A stretch of 53,837 nt of DNA, taken from NCBI GenBank assembly GCA_016185605.1, contig JACPNG010000009.1, forward strand, positions 1-53,837. The letters run 5' to 3'. Made by a program: the position numbers and the translations under genes. Numbering within the stretch: the stretch's first letter is position 1; every line of letters starts with the position of its first letter. Shown here piece after piece: positions 39,796 to 48,100 of this stretch. The stretch comes from Candidatus Woesearchaeota archaeon (GTDB lineage: Archaea > Nanobdellota > Nanobdellia > SCGC-AAA011-G17 > JACPNG01). The notes below the pieces were generated by a model. That model was not told the origin of the DNA and did no database searches. It saw only the letters and a list, made by a program, of their open reading frames with translations.

Positions 39796-40018
39796 TGCGG
39801 GGGAAGGGATCAGTTCAGAAAAAGATAAATCCTTTCTCTTTTGAACCTTCTCGTAAGCTTAAGTATCACCTAAACTCATCTCGAACTCACTAAGAGACAG
39901 GATATCCTATTCTTAGGATATTAGTAATCAAAAGATTACTTGTCCCTCTTAAGTCCTGCGCATTTGACCAGGCTTTGCTCTAAGGATCATCAAATATTAA
40001 CTCAATGATTACCCCCGC
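39796..40018 (-). tRNA. tRNA-Leu(UAA) interrupted by four introns
   Basis: The 223-nt gene reduces to an 86-nt type II tRNA: acceptor GCGGGGG/CCCCCGC with A73, D-stem GCA/TGC with GGTCAAA loop, anticodon stem CAGGA/TCCTG with loop CTTAAGA (anticodon TAA), variable arm CTC-GAG, T-arm GAGGG-TTCAAAT-CCCTT. Introns: A 39980-40010 (31 nt, between bases 8 and 9; GGGG/CCTT), B 39904-39947 (44 nt, 37/38; CTTA/TAGG), C 39848-39879 (32 nt, in the T-stem after base 51; TTCG/CGAG), D 39811-39840 (30 nt, T-loop 58/59; GTTC/GAAC). Each shows NN|N bulges and an inner helix. Only after removing C does the T-stem pair fully. Confidence 0.9.
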
Positions 40019-40117
40019 ATTTGCCCGGCTTGTAGAAAAATAACTAAACAGTTTTAAAAACATTTCTTTTCTAAATAGAATAAAAAAACTTTTAAAATAG
40101 CCCATTATTAAAAGCAG

Positions 40118-40816
40118 ATGGCAAAAGAAAAAGTTTTAGTAATAACTGCACATCCAGATGATGTGGATTTCTCATGCAATGGAACAATGGCATTATGGAA
40201 TAAAGATAAGGAAATTTATTATGTTGTATGTACTAGCGGGGATAAAGGGAATCACCTAGGCAAAACAAAGAAAGAGATAATAAAGATAAGAGAAGAAGAA
40301 CAGAAAGAGGCTGCTGATATTATTGGGGTAAAGAATGTTATATTTCTAAGAGAGCCTGACGGAGAATTGGACAATACAAAAAAATTCCGAGAAAAAATTG
40401 TAAGATTGATAAGGGAGATAAAGCCAGATATTTTATTTGCATTTGACCCTTCAAATAATAAATTCGACCAAATCTATAAATATCATCCAGACCATAGAGC
40501 AGTTGGACTAGCTGTATATGATTCAATATATCCTGCTATTGGAAACAGAAATTTCTTTCCCCACCACATATTAAGCGAGGGATTAGAGCCACATGAGGTT
40601 AAGGAAATTTATTTTTACGGGACAGACTACCCAAATATCTGGATTGACATTACTAAAGTCATTGATCTAAAAATAAAAGCATTAAAATGCCACGAATCCC
40701 AGATTGGAAATAGAAAAAATTTCGAGGGGTTTATAAAAGAAAGACATTCCAATATTGGAAAAGAAAAGAAGATGAAGTATGCTGAATGCTTTAGAAGATT
40801 AGAGATGCCGAAATAA
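40118..40816 (+). CDS. PIG-L/LmbE-family deacetylase
   Basis: Zinc-dependent N-acetylglucosaminyl-type deacetylase of 232 aa. Metal motif TAHPDDVDFSC, CTSGDKG, and the third metal-site motif YHPDHRAVG. Other family features are NVIFLREPDGEL and ALKCHESQIG. Archaeal homologues act on sugars, diacetylchitobiose or lipid-linked intermediates; the substrate here is unknown. A TTTTAAAATA promoter-like box lies about 22-30 nt upstream of the ATG. Confidence 0.92.
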   Translation: MAKEKVLVITAHPDDVDFSCNGTMALWNKDKEIYYVVCTSGDKGNHLGKTKKEIIKIREEEQKEAADIIGVKNVIFLREPDGELDNTKKFREKIVRLIREIKPDILFAFDPSNNKFDQIYKYHPDHRAVGLAVYDSIYPAIGNRNFFPHHILSEGLEPHEVKEIYFYGTDYPNIWIDITKVIDLKIKALKCHESQIGNRKNFEGFIKERHSNIGKEKKMKYAECFRRLEMPK

Positions 40817-40841
40817 ATTAAAGAATCCTTTTAAAATTAAG

Positions 40842-42677
40842 ATGAAATGGAGCTTGTATAATAAAGAGAAATATTTAGAGCCTTTAGTGTTTTCTAATGG
40901 AAAATCCCAGCTGGATGTTGTAGATGAAACAATTAAAGCAATTAATGAAGGGCATAAAATAATTTTTATTAAAGGGGCTTGCGGAACAGGAAAAAGCGCT
41001 ATTGCATTAAACCTAGCGAAGGAATTGGGAAGAACATCCATTGTGGTTCCTTCTAAACCCTTACAAAAGCAATATGAAGATGATTATACAAACAGGCTAC
41101 ATATATTAAAGGATAACGGGGAAAAATTGAATATTTCTGTTATTGACGGGAGAAACAACCATAAATGCATATTTAAGGAAGATAGTATGGCTGATGATAA
41201 ATTCCTGCCCTGCGATATTGAGATTAAGGAGATAAATAAAGAGTTGATTAAAGATTATATCAAAGAAAATCCATTCGTAAAAATAGAAGATTTTGGAAGC
41301 ATAAGTGATGTCAGAAGAAAATCAATAGCGCCTGCATGTCCATATTGGTCGCCTATTATCTGCAAGGATTGGTTTGAAAACTATGTCTTAGAAGATGCCA
41401 AAGAGATAGAATACAAGGGGCTTAGGAATAAGACTTTTACCTATCACAAAAGAAAAGACGGATGTGGATATTATGGGCAGTTTATGGGCTATGTCAATTC
41501 AGATGTAATAATTTTTAACAGCAAAAAATATGAGCTTGAAAATATTATGGACAGAAAACCAGCCACTGAAATAGAGATTATAGATGAATGCGATGAGTTT
41601 CTTGACAGCCTATCAAATGAAAAGAGGATTAATCTCAACAGATTGTCAAGAAGTTTAGCTGAGATAAAAACTGATAATTTTGATTTGAAAGAACTAACAA
41701 TAGAAATCAATGATTTAATTATTGGATTGTTAAAGGATAAAATAATATTGGATGGTATAAAAAATAATAATTTATTCTTAATCAAAGAGACAAAAATATT
41801 AAGCTTATTGAAATATTTTTTGGACAATCCAAAGCTTATTGACTTAACAGAGGATGAAAGTTCAGACTATCTATATAGCATATATCAAATCGGAAAAACT
41901 TTTGAGGATTTCTTTGATGAAACTTATTTGACATTTTATAAAAATGATTACGATGATTTGATTGTTAATTTAATTACAGTAAACCTTGAGAAGAAATTAA
42001 GTGAATTTCTGGATAAAAACAAAGTGTTCGTGATGATGAGCGGGACAATACACTCAGAATTAGTTTTAAGAAATGTTTTTGGAATAAAAGACTTTAAGAT
42101 AATTGAGGCAGAGGCTAATCCCGGGGGAAAAATAACAAAGATTACCTCAAAATTAGAAAAAAACTTCGATTATATTACATTGAAGCAGGATGGTTCAAGG
42201 GAATTTTATCTCAAGGCATTATCCAAATCAATAGAATTGGCTGAAAAACCCATACTAATACATGTTAATGCATTTTCAGATTTGCCAATAGAGGAAGAGC
42301 GCTTAAGATATAAAATAAATAATATAAAAACAAGAAAAGAATTAAAAGATGAACAAAATAAGTTCAAAAGAGGGGAATTAGTAAAAGACTTTAAGGATGG
42401 AAAGATAGAAATACTTTATTCAACCAAATGCACAAGAGGAGTAGATTTTCCTGGAAATCTATGCAACAGCATAATCTTTACCAAATATCCAAATCCAGAT
42501 ATAAGTTCTCTATTCTGGAAGGTGATGAAAAAAAGCATGCCAAAATATTTCCAGATTTTCTATGTTGACAAGGCCAAAAGAGAGCTTCTGCAAAGAATAT
42601 ACAGGGGGCTTAGATCTAAAGATGACCACATTAAATTGTTAAGCCCGGATTTGAGGGTTTTTAACGGCATTAAATAA
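40842..42677 (+). CDS. XPD/DinG-like SF2 helicase, probably Fe-S
   Basis: Product of 611 aa. Walker A FIKGACGTGKSAIA (43-56), DECD box IIDECDEFLD (about 246-255), motif III-like VFVMMSGTIHSEL, and motif VI region STKCTRGVDFPGN ending in RIYRGLRSKDD. Between Walker A and the DECD box are Cys109, 124, 166, 174 and 208, including the ACPYW typical of XPD-family clusters, so a 4Fe-4S cluster is likely. The role could be DNA repair or R-loop removal. It is 25 nt after the PIG-L gene, possibly one transcript. Confidence 0.85.
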   Translation: MKWSLYNKEKYLEPLVFSNGKSQLDVVDETIKAINEGHKIIFIKGACGTGKSAIALNLAKELGRTSIVVPSKPLQKQYEDDYTNRLHILKDNGEKLNISVIDGRNNHKCIFKEDSMADDKFLPCDIEIKEINKELIKDYIKENPFVKIEDFGSISDVRRKSIAPACPYWSPIICKDWFENYVLEDAKEIEYKGLRNKTFTYHKRKDGCGYYGQFMGYVNSDVIIFNSKKYELENIMDRKPATEIEIIDECDEFLDSLSNEKRINLNRLSRSLAEIKTDNFDLKELTIEINDLIIGLLKDKIILDGIKNNNLFLIKETKILSLLKYFLDNPKLIDLTEDESSDYLYSIYQIGKTFEDFFDETYLTFYKNDYDDLIVNLITVNLEKKLSEFLDKNKVFVMMSGTIHSELVLRNVFGIKDFKIIEAEANPGGKITKITSKLEKNFDYITLKQDGSREFYLKALSKSIELAEKPILIHVNAFSDLPIEEERLRYKINNIKTRKELKDEQNKFKRGELVKDFKDGKIEILYSTKCTRGVDFPGNLCNSIIFTKYPNPDISSLFWKVMKKSMPKYFQIFYVDKAKRELLQRIYRGLRSKDDHIKLLSPDLRVFNGIK

Positions 42678-42691
42678 TTTTAAGTTTATTC

Positions 42692-42773
42692 AGCCCCCGC
42701 CAGGATTTGAACCTGGAACCTATTGCTTTTTCTAAGATACGAAGCAATTGCTCTACCATTAAGCTACAAGGGC
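42692..42773 (-). tRNA. tRNA-Thr(CGU) with 10-nt intron
   Basis: Acceptor GCCCTTG/CGGGGGC with U73, anticodon stem ATTGC/GCAAT, anticodon CGT, T-arm CCAGG-TTCAAAT-CCTGG. The loop holds 10 extra bases (42728-42737, TCTTAGAAAA) after base 37. The BHB is weaker than in tRNA-Thr(GGU): central TTCG/AGAA gives three pairs, bulges TA|T and AA|A. Confidence 0.93.
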
Positions 42774-42774
42774 T

Positions 42775-42918
42775 TTATTTCGTTTTTTCAATTAACTCTT
42801 CTTTTGAGTATTGTTTTTGGCAGACAGAACAAACTGACTTCTTATTAATATAAGTACCAATTAATTTATTTAGAAAAGTCTCTTCTATTTTATCTTTGCA
42901 TATATGGCATTTAGGCAT
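42775..42918 (-). CDS. 47-aa zinc-ribbon protein
   Basis: MPKCHICKDKIEETFLNKLI... with CxxC pairs CHIC and CSVC and a KQYSKEELIE tail. I use ATG 42918 instead of the upstream start at 42990, because a TATA box TTATAAATTT lies about 20-28 nt before it and the longer frame would overlap the MazG-like gene. Function unknown; probably nucleic-acid or protein binding. Confidence 0.65.
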   Translation of the reverse strand: MPKCHICKDKIEETFLNKLIGTYINKKSVCSVCQKQYSKEELIEKTK

Positions 42919-42976
42919 TACTAAATGGATTATCTTAAATTTATAAGATTTCCGTAGAGAATAAATGACAAGTAAA

Positions 42977-43306
42977 TCATTTTTGATCATATCTCTTATT
43001 TATTTTATCCATTTTCTTCTCAAGCACCCCACCAATATCAACATTCATAGCTTTAGCTAAGAGCAAGGTTGTTATAATAATATCAGCAAATTCTTCTTGT
43101 AAATTTTCTTTATCATGGTTCTCTAATTTTTCTTTCCTTTGATCTTTATTATAAATTAATATTTCATTACAAAGTTCTCCAAGTTCCTCTGTTAACTTCA
43201 CAGTTCTTGCTAGAATTCTTTCTTTTTCAGTAGACGAACTACCATAATGATTAATTAATCTCTGATTTTCAAGTTCTATAAATTGTAATAAATCTTTTAT
43301 TTCCAT
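42977..43306 (-). CDS. MazG-like nucleotide pyrophosphohydrolase
   Basis: Product of 109 aa, an all-helical MazG/dUTPase-superfamily NTP pyrophosphohydrolase. The signature E-E-x-x-E is in VKLTEELGELCNEIL and E-x-x-D in LQEEFADIIITTLLLAKA. Size suits the small archaeal MazG-like group. It probably cleans non-canonical or excess nucleotides. Weak link with the nearby dNTP synthesis operon. Confidence 0.88.
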   Translation of the reverse strand: MEIKDLLQFIELENQRLINHYGSSSTEKERILARTVKLTEELGELCNEILIYNKDQRKEKLENHDKENLQEEFADIIITTLLLAKAMNVDIGGVLEKKMDKINKRYDQK

Positions 43307-43319
43307 ATTCTTAGATAGT

Positions 43320-43373
43320 TTACTCGTCTTTCTTCATTTGTCTATATAAATCTTCCAAAGTTCCTTCTGACAT
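43320..43373 (-). CDS. Possible 17-aa peptide
   Basis: Frame MSEGTLEDLYRQMKKDE whose ATG overlaps the TAA of the upstream 50-aa zinc-ribbon gene (TAATG). Acidic-basic helix. Too short to judge; listed only for the coupling. Confidence 0.25.
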   Translation of the reverse strand: MSEGTLEDLYRQMKKDE

Positions 43374-43525
43374 TATTTTAGTATTTCCTGTTTAAATCCA
43401 GTTTGTACCTTTGCGCCGCAGAAGACACAATTAAAATAATATGGAATATATTGTCTTGAGTCTTTTATCACAAACAATTCAAATTCCCCATCACAAATTT
43501 GGCATTTAAAATAACCTATATCCAT
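43373..43525 (-). CDS. 50-aa zinc-ribbon protein
   Basis: MDIGYFKCQICDGEFELFVIK... with CQIC and CVFC pairs and a KVQTGFKQEILK tail, a single treble-clef or ribbon fold. TATA-like TTTATAATTA on the minus strand lies about 20-30 nt upstream of the ATG. It is divergent from the TrmB-like regulator gene; the gap between them holds two 11-nt direct repeats. Confidence 0.65.
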   Translation of the reverse strand: MDIGYFKCQICDGEFELFVIKDSRQYIPYYFNCVFCGAKVQTGFKQEILK

Positions 43526-43534
43526 ACATATATT

Positions 43535-43590
43535 ATAGTGTTGTAAATTAATTATAAATTTCTTACATAATTTATTACATAGTGTTGTAG
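43535..43590. repeat. Paired 11-nt direct repeats in divergent promoter
   Basis: ATAGTGTTGTA occurs at 43535-43545 and again at 43579-43589, 44 nt apart (about four helical turns), between the divergently transcribed zinc-ribbon gene and the TrmB-like regulator gene. This is a likely regulator binding pair, possibly for the adjacent TrmB-like protein itself. Confidence 0.5.
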
Positions 43591-43629
43591 TTCAGAAATA
43601 TTTATATTAATCTCATAATCTCTTGTTTA

Positions 43630-44487
43630 ATGCTTGACTCTAATGTTTCAAAGAAGATTAATGATTTTGTCTATCAAAAGCCCAGGACAATACAGGAAAT
43701 AGCCAATTTAATAGGAAGGAACTGGAGAACTGCCAATTCTTATGTTGATAAGATAGAAAAAGAACAAGGAACATTATCAATAAGAATGTTTAGGGAAGGC
43801 ACAAGGGGAGCTTTAAAGATAGTTTTCTGGAATTCAATAGAAAAAATCCATTCCAATACATTTCAAGAGAGATTATTTAAGCAGATAGAATCCAGCAGAT
43901 ATAAAGATGATTTTAGCCCTCTGGACTTATATCAGTATATAGACAAAGGAAAAAAAGATGCAATTTTATTGTATGAAGATAAATATAAAAGCGTAAAAAA
44001 TTTTGATGATTTTGCTAATTTACTGAGAAGCGCACAATCCCAGATATTATTTTTCTCTGGAAATCTAAGCTTTATCAATATGAATAAGGAAAAGATAAGA
44101 ATTCTTGATGTAATTGAGGAAGTTGCCAAGAGGGGAATAGTAATAAAAATATTAACAAGAGTTGAGATTCCTGGATTAGATAACATTCTGGATGTATTAG
44201 CTATTAATAATAGACTTGGAAAAGAGATTGTAGAGATAAGGCATTCATTCCAGCCATTAAGGACAACAATTGTAGACAACAAAATAGCAACATTGAAAGA
44301 GGAAAAAATCCCATTAGGATCAGAATACAGGAATAATGAGCTAAACAAATCATTTAGCATAATATTCAAGGTATATGACGAAGAGTGGATAGAATGGCTC
44401 CAAAAAGTATTCTGGAATTTATTCAGGACAGCTATTCCAGCCAAAAAAAGAATTGATGAGCTTGAGACAATAAAATCAATAAGATGA
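43630..44487 (+). CDS. TrmB-like transcription regulator with PLD-like fold domain
   Basis: Product of 285 aa. An N-terminal winged HTH (RTIQEIANLIGRNWRTANSYVDKIEKEQ, about 17-45), then a long linker and a C-terminal HKD/PLD-like domain of the TrmB type (LLRSAQSQILFFSGNL, VAKRGIVIKILTRV, TTIVDNKIATLKEE, WLQKVFWNLFRTAIP). Phospholipase HKD catalytic motifs are absent, as expected for a ligand-binding regulator. Its TGA overlaps the start of the 35-aa zinc ribbon. It resembles the partial protein at the window end. Confidence 0.75.
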   Translation: MLDSNVSKKINDFVYQKPRTIQEIANLIGRNWRTANSYVDKIEKEQGTLSIRMFREGTRGALKIVFWNSIEKIHSNTFQERLFKQIESSRYKDDFSPLDLYQYIDKGKKDAILLYEDKYKSVKNFDDFANLLRSAQSQILFFSGNLSFINMNKEKIRILDVIEEVAKRGIVIKILTRVEIPGLDNILDVLAINNRLGKEIVEIRHSFQPLRTTIVDNKIATLKEEKIPLGSEYRNNELNKSFSIIFKVYDEEWIEWLQKVFWNLFRTAIPAKKRIDELETIKSIR

Positions 44488-44591
44488 ATAAATATTTTTG
44501 TATAATTTGCAATAGTGAAAATGTTAAAGAAGAGCATTGTAAAATTATCTGCAAGAATTGCGGATATGTAAGGGATTGCTCTGATCCTTAA
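44484..44591 (+). CDS. 35-aa zinc-ribbon peptide coupled to regulator
   Basis: MNKYFCIICNSENVKEEHCKIICKNCGYVRDCSDP. It contains C-x2-C (FCIIC) and C-x2-C (CKNC) pairs, like a minimal TFIIB-type ribbon. The ATG overlaps the regulator stop (ATGA), so it is probably made with it and may be a detached domain. Confidence 0.55.
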   Translation: MNKYFCIICNSENVKEEHCKIICKNCGYVRDCSDP

Positions 44592-44720
44592 TATTTCAAA
44601 GAGTAGTAACTCTACAGGAAATTATGCTTTTTAATAACGAAAATATTTAAATACAAGTCTATATTATACTATATATTTTGTGTGATTATAGAATTAACAC
44701 GCTATATATGGTGTTTTTGA

Positions 44721-45161
44721 ATGAATTGCCCGTATTGCTCATCTGAGAACTTTAAGGTATTGGAAAGCAGAGATAGTCTAGATTCTATCAGAAGAAGAAG
44801 GGAATGCGATAAATGCGGAAAGAGATTTACAACATACGAAAAAATAGCCATAGACTTAATGGTTATTAAGAAAGACGGAAGAAAAGAGCCGTTTAGCACA
44901 GACAAGCTAAGAAAAGGAATTTCATTAGCCCTGGAAAAAAGACCTTTTACAGCTGATAATGTGGATGAAATTGTAAAATCAATAGAAAGAGAGTTAAAAA
45001 AGCTTAAGAGCCATGAAGTCAGCTCAAAAATTATTGGCGATAGGGTAATTAGAAAATTAAAGGCTATTGACCATGTAGCTTATATGAGATTTGCATCTGT
45101 CTACAAGGATTTTGAAAAAGTAGACGATTTTAAGGAGGAGTTGAAAATACTTGCTAAATAA
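44721..45161 (+). CDS. nrdR: NrdR transcriptional repressor
   Basis: Zn-ribbon plus ATP-cone repressor of ribonucleotide reductase genes, 146 aa. Cys3, Cys6, Cys29 and Cys32 form the ribbon (NCPYCSS, ECDKCGKRF), and the ATP-cone starts at VIKKDGRKEPFSTDKLRKGI. Ends VAYMRFASVYKDFEKVDDF. It senses ATP/dATP in bacteria; here it heads the operon with nrdJ, 9 nt upstream. Confidence 0.95.
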   Translation: MNCPYCSSENFKVLESRDSLDSIRRRRECDKCGKRFTTYEKIAIDLMVIKKDGRKEPFSTDKLRKGISLALEKRPFTADNVDEIVKSIERELKKLKSHEVSSKIIGDRVIRKLKAIDHVAYMRFASVYKDFEKVDDFKEELKILAK

Positions 45162-45170
45162 GGGGTGAAA

Positions 45171-48100
45171 ATGGAATTAAAAAAAGTGGCTATAACAGAA
45201 AACCAGAAAAAAGTAATAGAAGATAAATATCTCAAAGATTCTCCAAGTGTAGAAGCTTGGCTGGATTTAGTTTCAAATAATATAGCATTAGCTGAATTAT
45301 TGTATGCCCCTGAAATTCAGGAAGAAGATATATTTAATGGTGTAGACTATAAAGTAAATGAGTATGAAACACTGTCTGGAATAAAAACAAGGGCTGTTTT
45401 CCTGCATCAGAATTTCCAGCACTATGATAGTTGGGATAACAATTTCAAAAAATTCATGGACAATTTGTATAAATTATCGAATACAGAAAGAGGAATATCA
45501 ATAACTGAGCCCGTAAGAAAAAAATTTTATGATATGCTGTCAAACTTTGAATTCCTGCCGAATTCTCCTACACTAATGAATGCAGGAAGAAAATTACAAC
45601 AGTTGAGTGCATGTTATGTTTTACCGGTAGGAGATTCTATTGAGGAAATATTTGATAGTGTAAAGCATGCTGCTATGATACATAAGTCTGGAGGGGGAAC
45701 TGGATTTTCTTTCTCGAGATTAAGGCCATCTCATGATCCTGTTAAAAGTACCCATGGTGTTGCATCTGGACCATTGACATTTATGCAGATATTTGACAAG
45801 CAGACTGATGTAATAAAACAAGGAGGTTGCGTTTCCTTAGATACAAGAATTTCAACAAAAGAAGGATTAATAGAAATTGCTAATATAGTTCCACTAGATA
45901 TTCCTGTAAATAGCTGGTCTAAATATAAAAATGGCTCTTTGGTCGTAATGACAGACAATGGCAATAGATTATCTGATGAATGCTATAATAATGGAAAATC
46001 AGAAGTTATTACTCTAACAACAGAAAAAGGATATTCAGTAACAGCTACATTAGAGCATAGGTTCAGGATTATAAATAAAGAAGGCAATTATGTATGGAAG
46101 CACTTAAAAGACATAAAAAAAGGGGATTGGATATGCCTTCAAAAAGACACCTATCCGGAAAAAACAAACTATAAAATTCCAGAATTCAAATATGAACCTC
46201 ATTTTAATTCTAATCCAGTCATGCTGCCAACAGAAACTTCGAAAGAACTTGGGGAATTTGTTGGATATTTTATAGGGGATGGAGCATTGTCTTCTAATAA
46301 AAATGGTACATGCAGATTAATTCTATCTTTCAGCCTTGAAGAAAAAGATATGATAATCTACATGATAAAAAACATTCAGAAATTATTTGGAATATATCCC
46401 AGTATCCAGAAAAAAGATAATGATAACAGCATAAATGCATTTTATAACAATACAACATTTTGCCAATGGATAAATCATGTAGGCATTGGAAAGAGATCAG
46501 CAAAAACCGCAAGAGTTCCTGAAATTGTATTTAACAGCAATAGAGAATTTGCATATGGCTTTTTAAGGGGATTATTTAGCGCAGATGGAACAATAACCAA
46601 AGACGGTGTTATTTCATTTTCAAGCATTTCGGAAAAATTAATAGACGGCATTCAGATTCTATTGCTCTCTTTGGGCATTCCCTCGAGAAAAACAATCGGC
46701 AAAAAGAGAATCAATTCTTTCGGAAAAAACATAATTTACAGATTGAATATAATAAGTGAAGAGGGAAATAAGATATTCCAGGAAAAGATAAAATTCCTTA
46801 ATGAAAATAAAAATAAAAGATTTAGCTCAAATAAGAAGTTTGAATATAATGATATTATCCCAAATCAGGAGGTTAGATTATCTTCATTATACAATTATGT
46901 CGGAAAAGGCTCTTCGCTTGGAAGGAAATCAAGGGACGCAAATAAAGAGTTTTATAGGGATATTATGCATTATATATCAAAAGCTACAGGAAAGAGAAAT
47001 TTAACAAGAAAAAGATTAAAAGAATTAGCTCAAAAACATAATGAAATAAAAGATAGCAGTTTAATGTGGTTCCTGCAAAATAATCAATTCTATGACAATG
47101 TAAAAAAATTGGAGTTTGGAGAGGCATGGACTTTGGATTTATCAGTTCCTGAAAATAATACTTACATCGCAAATGGGTTTGTGAGCCATAATACAAGAAG
47201 GGGCGCTAATATGGGTATATTGAGATATGACCATCCAGATATTTTGGGATTTATCAACATGAAAAAAACTCCAGGTGTAATGGAAAACTTTAATGTTTCT
47301 GTTGCTATTGACAAAAAATTTATGGAAAAGATGAAGAATAACGAAGATTATGATTTGATAAATCCAAGGACAAAGGAAGCTGTTGGAAAACTAAATGCAA
47401 AAGATGTCTGGGAAACCATGATAAAAGGAGCTTGGGAAACCGGAGATCCTGGATTTGTTGTAATAGACAGAATAAATGAAACAAATTCAAATCCAACCCC
47501 ACATATAGGAGAGATTGAATCTACAAATCCATGCGGCGAACAGCCCCTATTGCCATTTGAGCCCTGCAACCTCGGCAGTATTAATCTAAGCAAATTTGTC
47601 AGAAAGGATAATTATGATATGGACTGGCCAAGATTAAAAAAATGTGTCTTTGATTGCATTCATTTTTTGGATAATGTAATAGAAGTCAATAATTATCCAT
47701 TGCCCCAGATAGAAAAAATAGCAAAAGAAAACAGGAGAATTGGATTAGGAGTAATGGGCTGGGCTGAGACATTAGTTATGCTTGGAATTCCATATAATGA
47801 TGAAAAAGCATTCCTAAAAGCTGAAGAAGTTATGAAATTCATTAATGACAACTCTTTATTGGCTTCTGAGGAATTAGCCAAAACAAGAGGGGTATTTCCT
47901 AACTGGAAGAATAGTGTATTTGACAAAAATGGAAAATATTTTAGGGGGCAAGAGGGTTATCCAAGAAACTGCGCAAGAACAACTATTGCACCAACAGGAA
48001 CAATAGGAATCACAGCCGGAGTCCAAGGAGCTGGAATAGAACCATTTTTTGCAATAGCTTATGTAAGATATAATGCTGCTGGAATAGACGCATTGAAAAA

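Noticed and set aside
39840-39903. tRNA-Leu with one very long variable arm instead of introns C and D
   Set aside because: The T-loop would be interrupted and the T-stem would not pair; removing both segments gives a standard 7-nt T-loop and full stem.
43932-44537. Minus-strand frame of 201 aa
   Set aside because: Antisense shadow of the TrmB-like regulator gene.
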